Of a DNA stretch of 64,000 nt, positions 55,660 to 64,000 are shown one piece after another. The notes under the pieces were generated by a model. It was not told the origin of the DNA. It searched no databases and saw nothing but the letters and a program-made list of their open reading frames with translations. This DNA comes from Ignavibacteria bacterium (GTDB taxonomy: Bacteria; Bacteroidota; Ignavibacteria; Tepidaquicellales; Tepidaquicellaceae): positions 18,282-82,281 of the forward strand of contig JADJAH010000024.1 of the NCBI GenBank assembly GCA_016704345.1, in the 5' to 3' direction. Made by a program: the position numbers and the translations under genes. The stretch's first letter is position 1. Every line of letters starts with the position of its first letter.

Positions 55660-56023
55660 TATCCTCCTTATTGTGATCAATTTCAGCAAACCAAATTGAC
55701 TGCATTACTTCGTGCCACTCTTTCACCAGAAGTTATGGCTCTGCACTATCAATTGACAGTGATTCACTCTATATTGTTTCCGGGCCTCAAACAAAACTGG
55801 TGTCTTGAGTTCTTAAATTTTTTTGATTTTTTTCTACGGTCAAGAAATTTGCAATCCGGAATTAATCTCTCCTTCAATCCTATCAAACAATTTCTTCACA
55901 GGAAAAAATCGATGATTTATCAAATTCAAGAAATCTTTTCCAAGATTCTTGCGTAACAAAAATACTTGAATAGTTCTTGCACTCTCAAGAAAGAATTAAA
56001 ACTCTAACTAAAAACCAAGCAAA
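55660..56023. other. gene-free stretch
   Basis: 364 bases without a supported gene. A rightward open frame of 86 codons (55696-55956) has neither a ribosome binding site nor a recognisable protein pattern. No repeat or hairpin stands out. Confidence 0.5.
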
Positions 56024-57055
56024 ATGAAAACACTTACCTTAGCATTGATGCTTTTCACTTCTCATTGTTTTGCACAAGTCACATTGACCAGTGCGAATAA
56101 CCCTGCACCCGGTGATGCGGACAGATATGTGGAATGTGATACAGCAGGAATTACAGAAGGCAATTCCGGTGCAAATCAAAACTGGAATTTTCAGAATATT
56201 GTAAGACAAGACAGCACAGTAGTCAATTTTGTTGCATCAGGATCTACACCTTATGCAGCTTCATTTCCTAACTCCAATGTCGCTTCTTCAAATGATGATA
56301 CAACTTTCAGTTATTTAACAACTTCACAAAACGGCATTTTGGTTAACGGATATGGCGGTCCTGATCTATTGATTCCATATTCAAATCCGCAATCATTTTT
56401 GGAATACCCCTTTTCATTCAACAGCAGTTTCAACGACCAATTCTCTGCTACATACACTGCATTCGGATCTGAGACGTTCAGAAAAGGTACTACAACTGTC
56501 CTCGGTGATGCATGGGGAACAATTTCTTTACCAAACGGTACTTTCACAAATGCATTAAGAGTTAAGTACGTAATCTCTACAAAGGACTCCTCTTTTTCAG
56601 GTGTTCCTGTAGTGGTCAGCACAATTATTACTTCCTACAATTGGTTTGTACCCGGAAGAAAATTTCCCATCTTCGAAGTAATATACACCAGCATAATTCT
56701 CAATGGAGTAAGTTTTGGCGGATCTAAGGTTGTAAGTTATAGTCCAAACAGCACTACAATCGGAATACATAGTATTTCAAGTGAAACTCCGGTAGGCTTT
56801 GTGCTGAATCAGAATTATCCAAATCCTTTCAATCCGGCAACAAAGATAAGGTTTGCAATCCCATCTTCCGGAAATGTAAAACTTACTGTGTTCAATGAAC
56901 TTGGTCAGACAGTAGCACAACTGGTTGACGGATTTTTGAATAATGGAAGCTATGAAGTTGACTGGAATGCAGGTAGTTTTTCCAGCGGTGTTTACTATTA
57001 CAAATTGGAATCCGGTGAGTTTGTTGAAACGAAGAAAATGATTCTGAACAAATAA
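56024..57055 (+). CDS. secreted protein with T9SS sorting domain
   Basis: 343 residues. A short signal peptide (ALMLFTSHCFAQ) precedes a beta-rich domain of about 240 residues beginning TLTSANNPAPGDADRYVECDTAG, with NQNWNFQNI near residue 50. I do not recognise its family by name. The last about 80 residues are a T9SS type A sorting domain (LNQNYPNPFNPATKIRFAIP ... VETKKMILNK). It stands alone with a strong terminator at 57074. Confidence 0.75.
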   Translation: MKTLTLALMLFTSHCFAQVTLTSANNPAPGDADRYVECDTAGITEGNSGANQNWNFQNIVRQDSTVVNFVASGSTPYAASFPNSNVASSNDDTTFSYLTTSQNGILVNGYGGPDLLIPYSNPQSFLEYPFSFNSSFNDQFSATYTAFGSETFRKGTTTVLGDAWGTISLPNGTFTNALRVKYVISTKDSSFSGVPVVVSTIITSYNWFVPGRKFPIFEVIYTSIILNGVSFGGSKVVSYSPNSTTIGIHSISSETPVGFVLNQNYPNPFNPATKIRFAIPSSGNVKLTVFNELGQTVAQLVDGFLNNGSYEVDWNAGSFSSGVYYYKLESGEFVETKKMILNK

Positions 57056-57073
57056 AAGAAATTCAAAACTATA

Positions 57074-57101
57074 GCCTGCGATAAGTCGCAGGCTTTTTTT
57101 T
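57074..57101 (+). terminator. Rho-independent terminator
   Basis: GCCTGCGA and TCGCAGGC form a perfect 8-bp stem with a four-base loop, followed by eight T, 19 bases after the T9SS gene. Confidence 0.95.
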
Positions 57102-57212
57102 GACATGCTTTTGCAAAGCTTAAAATCGTTTTCTAAAAGTACGAAATAGAAATGAGTTGTTGCAATGTTATGATCAAGAAATCTGCAGCAATCTTTGCTA
57201 AATAACTAGCGG

Positions 57213-57782
57213 TTATACCGACATAGCAAGTTCAATCACCTGTTCAAAGTTCAGCACTTTTCCGGCTTCAAAACATTTCGAGAATTCTTCTTCACCCAAA
57301 TGGTCTTTAAGAGTTCCTAATGTTTCATCATGTACTATTTGATCAGGCTTCGGAAGAAGAATTTTTTTTCGCTCAAGAAATTCTCTTTCTATGAATCCCA
57401 GTAATCGCGCTGCATCAGAGTACTTTTCAATTCTATAACATAGTTCCGACATCCAAAGCAAGTTAAGATCAATATCTTTCCTGTTTCCCATCTCCTGATA
57501 TAGTTTGAAACTGTCACGATAGTATTGCCTTGCCTTCTCAAATTCATTTTTCCAAGATGATGTTTTGCCCAAGCCAAATATGTTTATGACTATGAATGAA
57601 TCTGCTTTTATCTCACTGCTGATTTTTAGTCCCCTCCTGAAAAAATCTTCAGCCTTCTCGATTTCTCCTCTGGCGAATTCAACTTTTCCCAGATTATACA
57701 ATGATTCCGAAAACCCGGATAAATCTCCCATCTCATCATAAATCCTTGCTGATTCATCATAAAGAACTGTTGCACTTTTCAT
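57213..57782 (-). CDS. TPR C-terminal fragment of the cyclase-ATPase regulator
   Basis: Helical TPR-like repeats (YDESARIYDEMGDLSGFSESLYNLGKVEFARGEIEKAEDFFRRG) and a closing helical segment. This is the C-terminus of the gene that starts at 60203. It is separated from the previous part by two indels: near 57797 (QG-ENMKSATV) and near 57842 (VRR-EMGDMQGIAISAMNLGSSLYNQ in the third frame). Confidence 0.7.
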   Translation of the reverse strand: MKSATVLYDESARIYDEMGDLSGFSESLYNLGKVEFARGEIEKAEDFFRRGLKISSEIKADSFIVINIFGLGKTSSWKNEFEKARQYYRDSFKLYQEMGNRKDIDLNLLWMSELCYRIEKYSDAARLLGFIEREFLERKKILLPKPDQIVHDETLGTLKDHLGEEEFSKCFEAGKVLNFEQVIELAMSV

Positions 57783-57831
57783 ATTTTCCCCTGATTGTAT
57801 AAAGAGCTTCCGAGATTCATCGCACTGATTG

Positions 57832-59580
57832 CTATGCCTTGCATATCACCCATTTCCTTCTAACCTGAACACTTTCCTCTAGAAGTTCATCTGCCTTATC
57901 AAACTCACCTCTTTCAAATGCAAGTATTCCAATATTATTAGATGTGATCGCGATACCAAGACGATCGTTCAGCTCTCTCCTCAATTCAAGACTTTCCTCA
58001 TATAATTTCATTGCTTTGTCATCATCCCCAAGATTGCTGGAAGCATTACCTAAGTTGTTCAGAGTCTTTGAGATTCCCATCTTGTCATCATTCTTCCTGA
58101 AAATCTCCAGATTCTCTTCATAGTATTTTGCCGCTTCTTCAAATCTGCCCCGGTCAAATTCATAAATTCCCATCCTGTTGAGAGTATCTGTTACACCTAT
58201 CTCATCGCCTATCTCACGGCTCAAGTTCAGACTTTCGTTCAGAAATTTGCCGGCCTTTTCAAAGTCACTTTTAAATCTGTAGAAATTTCCTTTATGTGAA
58301 ATTATTTTGCAATAAGTTGCATCAATTACTTCAGGCACTTTCTTAGTGATTTCTTCAAGCCATCGAATTGCTTCAGATATGTGGCCCCGCAGTTGCCAGT
58401 AATAGCTTAAAGATCCGACAAGCTTAAAGCCGTCAACAGTGTTGGAACTTTCAACTGCTCTGAGTATCCCTTTCTCGAAGTTGCCGCTCTCTGTATCTAA
58501 TACGCTAATCCAATGCAAATGCTCTGCACCACGAAGTTCTTTATTACCAATATTTGCCAATTCAGCAAAATGGTTCAGGTGTTTATCCAAAACAATTTCC
58601 TGTTCCTTTGCTTCTATAAGTCTTTCTTCTCCATACTGCTTCATCGTTTCAAGTATCCTGTATCTTTCATTTTCTTCATCGTAAATTATTATCGACTTCT
58701 CCGCAAGCTGAATCAACAGATCAAGCACTTCTCTTTGCTTCACTTTCTCATCGGAACAAATTTCTTCCGCAGCTTCCAGTGTCCATCCTCCCTGAAATAC
58801 CGATAGCCTGTTCCATAGTGCCTTCTCTTTTTCCGAAAGCAGATCATAACTCCAGTCGATCATTGCTCTTAATGTCTGCTGTCTCGGAAGCGCTGTGCGT
58901 CTGCCTCCCGTCAGAAGGCTGAACCTGTCATTAAGTCTCTCATAAATCTTTTCCAGCGACAATACTTTAACCCTTGCTGCTGCAAGTTCTATGGCAAGTG
59001 GGATTCCATCCAGACGGTTGCAAATCTCTGCGAGCGCGGGAGCATTGCTGTTGGTGACACGAAAGTTTGGACTCACCGACAATGCTCTTTCAATGAACAA
59101 CCGGACTGATTCATATTGTGTGAGCTGTTCCGGCGTATTGTCTTTTGATGCATCAGGAAGCGACAGAGGTGGAATTATGAATGTCTGTTCTCCGGCACAG
59201 TTCAATGCCTCGCGACTTGTTGCGATGATCTTGAGCTTCGGGCATTTGCCTAAGAGAACATCACAAAGTTCCGCGCATTCGTTGACAAGATGTTCGCAGT
59301 TGTCAAGTATTAATAGGAGCTCCTTTTCTTTTAGACAATTCGTAAGTGTCTCCTCAAGTGACTTTCCCGGTTCTTCCTTTACTTCAAGCGAGTTCATTAT
59401 CGTTTGAGTTACCATTGACGGATCAGATACCGAAGCAAGTTCGGCAATGAATACTCCGTTGTTGAAATCGTCAATCATGTCTGCTCCAACCTGCATTGAC
59501 AGTCGTGTCTTTCCGCCGCCCCCAAAGCCGATGATAGTAAGCAGATGAGTTTGCTTGAACAGTTCTTTTACCTGTTCCAT
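57832..59580 (-). CDS. NB-ARC-like ATPase plus TPR fragment of the cyclase-ATPase regulator
   Basis: 582 residues. A P-loop GFGGGGKTRL lies at residues 18-27, a Walker B-like LLLILDNCEHL near 92, then IPLAIELAAARVKVL and the RFSLLTGGRRTALPRQQTLRAMIDWSYDLLSEKEKALWNRLSVFQGGW region of the STAND/AfsR-type ATPases. From about residue 400 TPRs follow (ISKTLNNLGNASSNLGDDDKAMKLYEESLELRRE). STAND proteins switch on by ATP-dependent oligomerisation once their repeats sense a ligand or partner. The start at 59580 is only the overlap with the previous frame: family members carry an N-terminal cyclase or DNA-binding domain. Confidence 0.8.
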   Translation of the reverse strand: MEQVKELFKQTHLLTIIGFGGGGKTRLSMQVGADMIDDFNNGVFIAELASVSDPSMVTQTIMNSLEVKEEPGKSLEETLTNCLKEKELLLILDNCEHLVNECAELCDVLLGKCPKLKIIATSREALNCAGEQTFIIPPLSLPDASKDNTPEQLTQYESVRLFIERALSVSPNFRVTNSNAPALAEICNRLDGIPLAIELAAARVKVLSLEKIYERLNDRFSLLTGGRRTALPRQQTLRAMIDWSYDLLSEKEKALWNRLSVFQGGWTLEAAEEICSDEKVKQREVLDLLIQLAEKSIIIYDEENERYRILETMKQYGEERLIEAKEQEIVLDKHLNHFAELANIGNKELRGAEHLHWISVLDTESGNFEKGILRAVESSNTVDGFKLVGSLSYYWQLRGHISEAIRWLEEITKKVPEVIDATYCKIISHKGNFYRFKSDFEKAGKFLNESLNLSREIGDEIGVTDTLNRMGIYEFDRGRFEEAAKYYEENLEIFRKNDDKMGISKTLNNLGNASSNLGDDDKAMKLYEESLELRRELNDRLGIAITSNNIGILAFERGEFDKADELLEESVQVRRKWVICKA

Positions 59581-60203
59581 TACATCTTCCTGCCGATAAA
59601 GCTTGTGAGCTGAACGGGGAGATTGTTGGGTCTTGAGTCAAGAGTTTTTACCGGAGGAAACTCTTCACGAAGACCGGGTGAAATTATTTGAAAAAGTCTT
59701 ATTGGCTGTATAACGTCTTTAAGTCTTCTCTCACCTAGATCACGGAATGTTACATCCTTTTCTTTTACAGCATCAAACTTATCTCTGCATAATTCATAAG
59801 TATCATTTGAGATAACGATCTGTTCGCCGTATCCAGTTGACATTACCCGTGCAGTTCTTGCAAGCGTGATGTAGCCCATGTAACGTTCGCCGTTCCACTC
59901 TGCGGTTCCCGTGTGTAAGCCGATCCTTATCTTTATTACTACTTGTTCCCACTTTTCATTTGCGAGATTCAACTGTATGTCAATTGCCGCCTTGACTGCA
60001 TCCTCCGCCTTACCAAACGCACAGCAGAAAGCATCTCCGGCGATCCTGAATACATAACCGTTATTGGATTCAATTGCAGAGCGAAGAATTGCATGATGCT
60101 TTTCCAATGCCGCGGGATAAGCATCAACAAACTGCTGAGATAGTTTTGTGCTGCCTTCGATGTCCGTAAATATAAATGTTACCGTGCCGGTTGGCTTTTC
60201 CAT
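59580..60203 (-). CDS. class III adenylate/guanylate cyclase domain, N-terminal fragment
   Basis: 207 residues. VTFIFTDIEGSTKL holds the first metal-binding Asp, FRIAGDAFCCAF the second (the common GDG is GDA here), and IGLHTGTAEWNGERYMGYITLARTARVM follows. After the cyclase fold a linker leads to LPVQLTSFIGRK, the usual junction to the STAND ATPase, where the frame ends; with one more base near 59587 it would run into MEQVKELFKQTHLL. The complete protein would have about 996 residues: cyclase, ATPase, TPR. Some such cyclase domains are degenerate, so catalysis needs testing. Confidence 0.8.
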   Translation of the reverse strand: MEKPTGTVTFIFTDIEGSTKLSQQFVDAYPAALEKHHAILRSAIESNNGYVFRIAGDAFCCAFGKAEDAVKAAIDIQLNLANEKWEQVVIKIRIGLHTGTAEWNGERYMGYITLARTARVMSTGYGEQIVISNDTYELCRDKFDAVKEKDVTFRDLGERRLKDVIQPIRLFQIISPGLREEFPPVKTLDSRPNNLPVQLTSFIGRKM

Positions 60204-60387
60204 GTATGAATTTCTATACGCAAATTGTTTTGCAATTTACGAAATTCAGGAGGCAATTAATTTGCAGAAAATAATTCCGAATTGTGAAGCTTACCAATTC
60301 AATCGGCTTGTTGAACTTTATTGAATCTCAATACCCTTCTTTCTTGGTATAAAGTGTTATAACTTTTAATAGATTTTGTGATGTAGT

Positions 60388-60735
60388 ATGTTGCGGCCAC
60401 AAATGACTACAACAAGCAATACTCATACCAACAGAATATTAGCAGGCGTTGCAATAGGGATACTACTGTTATTGCTTACTGCCGGAGCTTCTGCGCTTTC
60501 AATGTTCATGGTTTCGCTATTAGTTTTCGGATGTGTTACAAGTCCGCCTGATTGGATTTATTCGATTGTATTCATTGGATTTCCATTGCCGCTAATAATT
60601 TCTTCAATCATCATTCCTTACATGTTCATTAAGAAAATGAAAGTCGCATACATTATGATCACTGGAGTTGCAGGATTAATCATGAGTTGTATGATCTTCT
60701 TTGTCTGGTTTTTGATACTCACGAGATATTGTTGA
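60388..60735 (+). CDS. small membrane protein of unknown function
   Basis: 115 residues with three hydrophobic segments (AGVAIGILLLLLTAGASAL, IYSIVFIGFPLPLIISSIII, VAYIMITGVAGLIMSCMIFFVWFL). A start at the second ATG (60403) is equally possible. No family is recognised, and it has no coupled neighbours. Confidence 0.5.
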   Translation: MLRPQMTTTSNTHTNRILAGVAIGILLLLLTAGASALSMFMVSLLVFGCVTSPPDWIYSIVFIGFPLPLIISSIIIPYMFIKKMKVAYIMITGVAGLIMSCMIFFVWFLILTRYC

Positions 60736-60868
60736 ATCAAATACAACTACGTTGCTTTGAGCGAATCACCCGCAATCAAACACAATTGAATAATTCAAAG
60801 CATTGAGATAATTTGGCACTTTCGATATTGGTAAAATATTTTTCAATTCATAATCAAACAAGTGTTCA

Positions 60869-61411
60869 ATGACAATTCTTACCGTTGTAGTTTTGTTGCT
60901 TCTCAGTCTTACTTTAAACTCTCCTTCATTTGGTCAATTATCAGGAACTAGGACAATTCCAACTGATTATGCAACAATTGCTTTGGCTGTTCAGGATTTG
61001 AACATACAGCGAGTCGGCGGCGGCGGAATTGTATTTAACGTGCTGGCAGGACATACGGAAAATACTTCCAACATCTTAATCTCAATAGGAGTAAATCAAC
61101 CTACATCAACCAGACCGGTTACATTCAAAAAAATCGGAACAGGTTCAAACCCGCTTATTGTGGCTTTTCCCGGCGTGTCCGATACTCTTGACGGTATCAT
61201 CAAACTCTCAGGAACTGATTTCATTACTTTTGATGCCATTGACATGCTTGATCCATCATCAAACGCCGGCGTTAGGATGATGGAATCTGGTTATTCATTG
61301 TTGAGAGCATCTGCAAATGACGGATGTAAAAATGTTGTAATCAAAAAATTGCAAGATCACACTTCAAAAGGCAAACAAACTATCAATTGGCATTTATGTT
61401 GCCAATCGTGA
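60869..61411 (+). CDS. secreted beta-helix protein, N-terminal fragment (frameshifted)
   Basis: Signal peptide (VVVLLLLSLTLNSPSFGQ), then GTRTIPTDYATIALAVQDLN and NVLAGHTEN, typical of the secreted right-handed beta-helix proteins of this phylum. The frame is lost at an A-run (61341-61346): with one A fewer it continues IKNCKITLQKANKLSIGIYVANRDKTG. The gene 60869-63663 would encode 930 residues. Confidence 0.7.
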   Translation: MTILTVVVLLLLSLTLNSPSFGQLSGTRTIPTDYATIALAVQDLNIQRVGGGGIVFNVLAGHTENTSNILISIGVNQPTSTRPVTFKKIGTGSNPLIVAFPGVSDTLDGIIKLSGTDFITFDAIDMLDPSSNAGVRMMESGYSLLRASANDGCKNVVIKKLQDHTSKGKQTINWHLCCQS

Positions 61412-62729
61412 CAAAACTGGAAATTTAATTGCTGCAGTAGATTCATCAGCACAAAATAATTATAATAAATTCTTCGGAAACATTATCTCAAATGTTTACA
61501 GAGGTATTGTAGTTATATCGTCTTCAACTCTCAGAGACATTAACAATGAAGTCGGCATTACGGGAGAATCAGCAAACTCAATTACAAACTGGGGCGGTGG
61601 CAATCTCTCTTGCGAAGGAATAAGATGTGAAGGACAGATCAATGTGAAGATCTGTAACAATTCTATCGAAGGCGGCGCCGGAACAACTAATGGAGTCACG
61701 GGTATTCTTGCAACGCTATTTGGTGTTTCCGGCCTTGCTCCCAACTACGAGATAAGCAAAAATAAAATAAATGTAAAAGCGAACGCTTCAACAAGCGCTA
61801 CTTACGGTATTAGAGCATTGGCAACGGGAGACACGGTTCGCATTCATGACAATCTCGTTGACAATTGTGATGCACAGCATACTGTTTCAAATTTTTCTGC
61901 ACTCGTACATGATCCACCCGATACGACAAGTGCAGCATATATTAGAAACAATGTAGTAAGGAACAATTTACTCTCCGGCACCGGCGTGGCAACTATGATT
62001 GGAGGCATTGGCACAATTGCAAATCTTCAGATCCGTTCAAATCAGATCCACAACAATCAGATGACCGGATCAAGCGGTACAATGAACTGTATGATTGCCG
62101 GAAGTGGAAATGTACAATGCGACTCAAATATTGTTTATAACAATTCCATTCCTAATACTTCCGGCGGAACAGGAAGCACTCTTTACGGTTATTATAATAA
62201 CGGAAGTCCATTTACCGAGAAAGTTCAGAACAATACAATTTACAATTTAACTATCGCAGGGACTGGAACGTCATTCTCAACTATGACGGCCGGCATACGT
62301 TCAATAGTAACTTCCAATACATCCAAGACAATCAGCGACAATCTCGTTCACGGCATCAGTTCTATTGGCGGATTATTCTTTCCCGGAGGAGTTTTTGGGA
62401 TTATAAGTACCGCCGGCATTGACACAAAGATTTTTCGAAACAGGATCTATGATATTACTAATTTTGGAGAGCAGGGGCATTCGTACGGATGCTATGTAAC
62501 CAGCGGAACGGCAATTAGCATCCATAACAATTTCGTATCTGACATTAAAGCTCCAAACTCTTATTCATCGATAGCTGTAATCGGGATTAGCATGACCAGT
62601 CCATTTGCCTTCAGCAGTGTAAAGATCTATTACAATTCTGTTTACCTCAATGCCTCCGGGAGCCTTCACCTTTGGCTCATCAGGTTTGCAAATTACATCA
62701 AGCCAGATCAGCACTACTGCTACACTTGA
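61347..62729 (+). CDS. secreted beta-helix protein, middle fragment
   Basis: This continues the preceding entry. The first methionine in this frame with good context is at 61644, but the family pattern starts at the frameshift itself. Repeats of about 25 residues, such as GQINVKICNNSIEGG, IRNNVVRNN, CDSNIVYNNSI and VQNNTIYNLTI, are the rungs of a parallel beta-helix (PbH1). The true reading leaves this frame near 62660 (NASG), where one base appears extra. Confidence 0.65.
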   Translation, partial: NCKITLQKANKLSIGIYVANRDKTGNLIAAVDSSAQNNYNKFFGNIISNVYRGIVVISSSTLRDINNEVGITGESANSITNWGGGNLSCEGIRCEGQINVKICNNSIEGGAGTTNGVTGILATLFGVSGLAPNYEISKNKINVKANASTSATYGIRALATGDTVRIHDNLVDNCDAQHTVSNFSALVHDPPDTTSAAYIRNNVVRNNLLSGTGVATMIGGIGTIANLQIRSNQIHNNQMTGSSGTMNCMIAGSGNVQCDSNIVYNNSIPNTSGGTGSTLYGYYNNGSPFTEKVQNNTIYNLTIAGTGTSFSTMTAGIRSIVTSNTSKTISDNLVHGISSIGGLFFPGGVFGIISTAGIDTKIFRNRIYDITNFGEQGHSYGCYVTSGTAISIHNNFVSDIKAPNSYSSIAVIGISMTSPFAFSSVKIYYNSVYLNASGSLHLWLIRFANYIKPDQHYCYT

Positions 62730-63663
62730 CTTAAGGAACAACATTATCATAAATGAATCAACTCCAGGAACAGTTTCAGGACTTACAGTTGCCTACAGAA
62801 GAAGTTCACTTTATCTCAACAACTTTGACAACGTATCTGACTATAATCTTCTTAAAGTTGACTCCGCATCCACTAACGTTCTATTGTACCACGATGGAAC
62901 ATACAGCGCACAGACTATTGACGAGTATAAGACAATTGTATCGCCAAGAGAAACACATTCAAAGTCATTGGATGTGACTTTTCAGAATACAGCCACAGCA
63001 GACATGCATCTTGCAGGAAGTTCTGTTGGAGATGTCGATTTGGTAGGTATGCCGCTTTCAGGATACTCTGCAGATTATGATCTTGATAACAGAAATCCAA
63101 TGTTTCCATATATCGGAGCTGACGAGTCATCTGCATTTATAATTCCGAAACTAAATCTCACTTTGAATCTTCAGGCATGCTCGCCAAATCAGGATACAGT
63201 CAGAGCATACTTACGCAACGCTACAAGTCCTTTCGCCAAAGTTGATTCTGCAAAAGGTTATCTGAGTCCGTCAGGAACTGTTACGTTTGATCTTATCAAT
63301 GCTGTGAATGGAGTTAATTATTATTTGGTTGTTAAGCACAGAAACTCAATTGAGACATGGAGCAAGCCTGGAGGCGAGGTATTTGTGTCTGATTCACTGA
63401 GTTATGATTTCACATCTTCGTCATCGCAGGCATTTGGAAGCAATATGATTCTTGTTGGTGCAGAGTATTCATTTTATACAGGGGATGTGAACAATGACGG
63501 AATTGTTGATGCGGCAGACGTTTCGCAAATCGATAATGATGCTTCAATTTTTGCTTCAGGATATGTAATTACGGATCTGAATTGCGACGGCTCTGTTGAT
63601 GCTACAGATTTATTATATGCTGATAACAACGCGTCAAACTTCGTTACAATGATTAGTCCTTAA
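62665..63663 (+). CDS. secreted beta-helix protein, C-terminal fragment with dockerin-like repeats
   Basis: After NASG the protein continues AFTFGSSGLQITSSQIST and finishes the helix (LRNNIIINES). An Ig-like part follows. The last 60 residues have two calcium-binding-type loops, DVNNDGIVDAADVSQIDND and DLNCDGSVDATDLLYADNN, as in type I dockerins. No NPFNP-type sorting domain is present. In this phylum such tails may serve surface attachment or complex formation, which is inference here. Confidence 0.65.
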   Translation, partial: FTFGSSGLQITSSQISTTATLDLRNNIIINESTPGTVSGLTVAYRRSSLYLNNFDNVSDYNLLKVDSASTNVLLYHDGTYSAQTIDEYKTIVSPRETHSKSLDVTFQNTATADMHLAGSSVGDVDLVGMPLSGYSADYDLDNRNPMFPYIGADESSAFIIPKLNLTLNLQACSPNQDTVRAYLRNATSPFAKVDSAKGYLSPSGTVTFDLINAVNGVNYYLVVKHRNSIETWSKPGGEVFVSDSLSYDFTSSSSQAFGSNMILVGAEYSFYTGDVNNDGIVDAADVSQIDNDASIFASGYVITDLNCDGSVDATDLLYADNNASNFVTMISP

Positions 63664-63693
63664 ATGAATAGATTATTTCATATTAAAGTAAGC

Positions 63694-64000
63694 GCGTCTC
63701 CCTAAGCCTGATCCTGCACTGAGCTTGTCGAGGTAAAGGGGACGCTCATTGAAAATACCTGCTTACTTAACTGCCGGATACAACAGATTCAATTATTGTG
63801 TTGGAAACAAAATATTCTGACTTGCGAAAACTCTTAGTGACCTTTCGTCACCCTTCGTCAGGCTCAGGGCGACGCTGCTAATTGCTCAGGGTGACGCCTT
63901 CCACTGCGTCATGGTGAGCCTGACGAACCATGGCGCTGATTTGCTTTCACCCTTCGTCAGGCTCAGGGTGACGCTGCTAATTGCTCAGGGTGACGCTGCT
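63694..64000. repeat. palindrome-rich intergenic repeat array running off the window
   Basis: A block of about 49 bases beginning CACCCTTCGTCAGGCTCAGG and including GACGCTGCTAATTGCTCAGG occurs at 63849-63897 and again at 63948-64000, 99 bases apart. Within it CACCCT and AGGGTG can form a hairpin. The complement GGTGAGCCTGACGAACC lies between the copies. Upstream, GCGTCTCC (63694-63701) and GGGGACGC (63738-63745) can pair. No coding sequence is seen. Confidence 0.75.

Noticed and set aside
55696..55956. 86-residue open frame
   Set aside because: No ribosome binding site, promoter or recognised pattern; it fills a gene-free gap by chance.
63694..64000. CRISPR array at the window end
   Set aside because: Repeat units are palindromic and irregular, with 99-base period and complementary copies between them; no cas genes.

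Overview
The window looks like a chromosomal contig from an uncultured member of the Bacteroidota/Chlorobiota lineage, most likely Ignavibacteria-like. Reasons: (i) six proteins end in a type IX secretion (T9SS) sorting domain with an NYPNPFNP-type motif and a K-rich tail, and a PorV/PorQ-type outer-membrane protein is encoded; (ii) several genes are preceded by a Bacteroidota-type promoter, TTG-N20-TAnnTTTG; (iii) there are large TonB-dependent receptors, MerC and DUF4126 proteins. The DNA is moderately AT-rich, without obvious islands of foreign composition.

Layout. 1-9.0 kb: truncated DUF885 protein (-), two tandem paralogous YCF48/BNR propeller proteins (-) separated by a non-coding repeat element, and an HzsA-related propeller protein with a c-type heme motif. 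9.0-13.6 kb: AlgH, an RmlD-like reductase and the glyoxylate-shunt pair aceB-aceA. 13.6-18.6 kb: a second, inverted copy of the repeat element, a thioredoxin-TPR protein, a DUF6526 protein, a candidate structured small RNA, a small secreted protein, a helical protein of unknown function, a Spy-like protein and tRNA-fMet. 18.6-24.4 kb: etfBA, a bifunctional nuclease, coaX-yjbQ and a GT39-type glycosyltransferase. 24.5-39.3 kb: an eight-gene, tightly packed unidirectional cluster of secreted or envelope proteins (two with OB-fold modules, one of them with a phospholipase-D nuclease), a TonB receptor, PorV, lipoproteins and a multi-TM protein. 39.3-42.6 kb: peptidase-propeller-Omp85 fusion. 42.6-45.1 kb: rpsF-ssb-rplI operon (rpsR absent), tRNA-Leu, DUF4126. 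45.2-48.4 kb: metal-uptake-like cassette (MerC, TonB receptor, lipoprotein) behind a 19-bp dyad. 48.4-52.8 kb: aldehyde dehydrogenase, epimerase, SDR and anmK (-). 53.1-55.7 kb: partner-switching module (STAS; RsbW-GAF-PP2C fusion). 56-57 kb: another T9SS cargo. 57.2-60.2 kb: class III cyclase-ATPase-TPR regulator. 60.4-64 kb: small membrane protein, beta-helix/dockerin-like protein, and a repeat array running off the end.

A striking property is the large number of genes split by 1-2 base indels, mostly in homopolymers: the second YCF48 paralog, aceB (twice), the GT39 gene, a lipoprotein, the peptidase-Omp85 fusion, merC, the TonB receptor (several, plus an apparent deletion), the RsbW-PP2C fusion, the cyclase-ATPase-TPR gene (three) and the beta-helix protein (two). 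Because conserved sequence continues in another frame each time, most are probably assembly or sequencing errors. The TonB receptor is the best candidate for a real pseudogene. Split genes are listed as fragments, with the join described.
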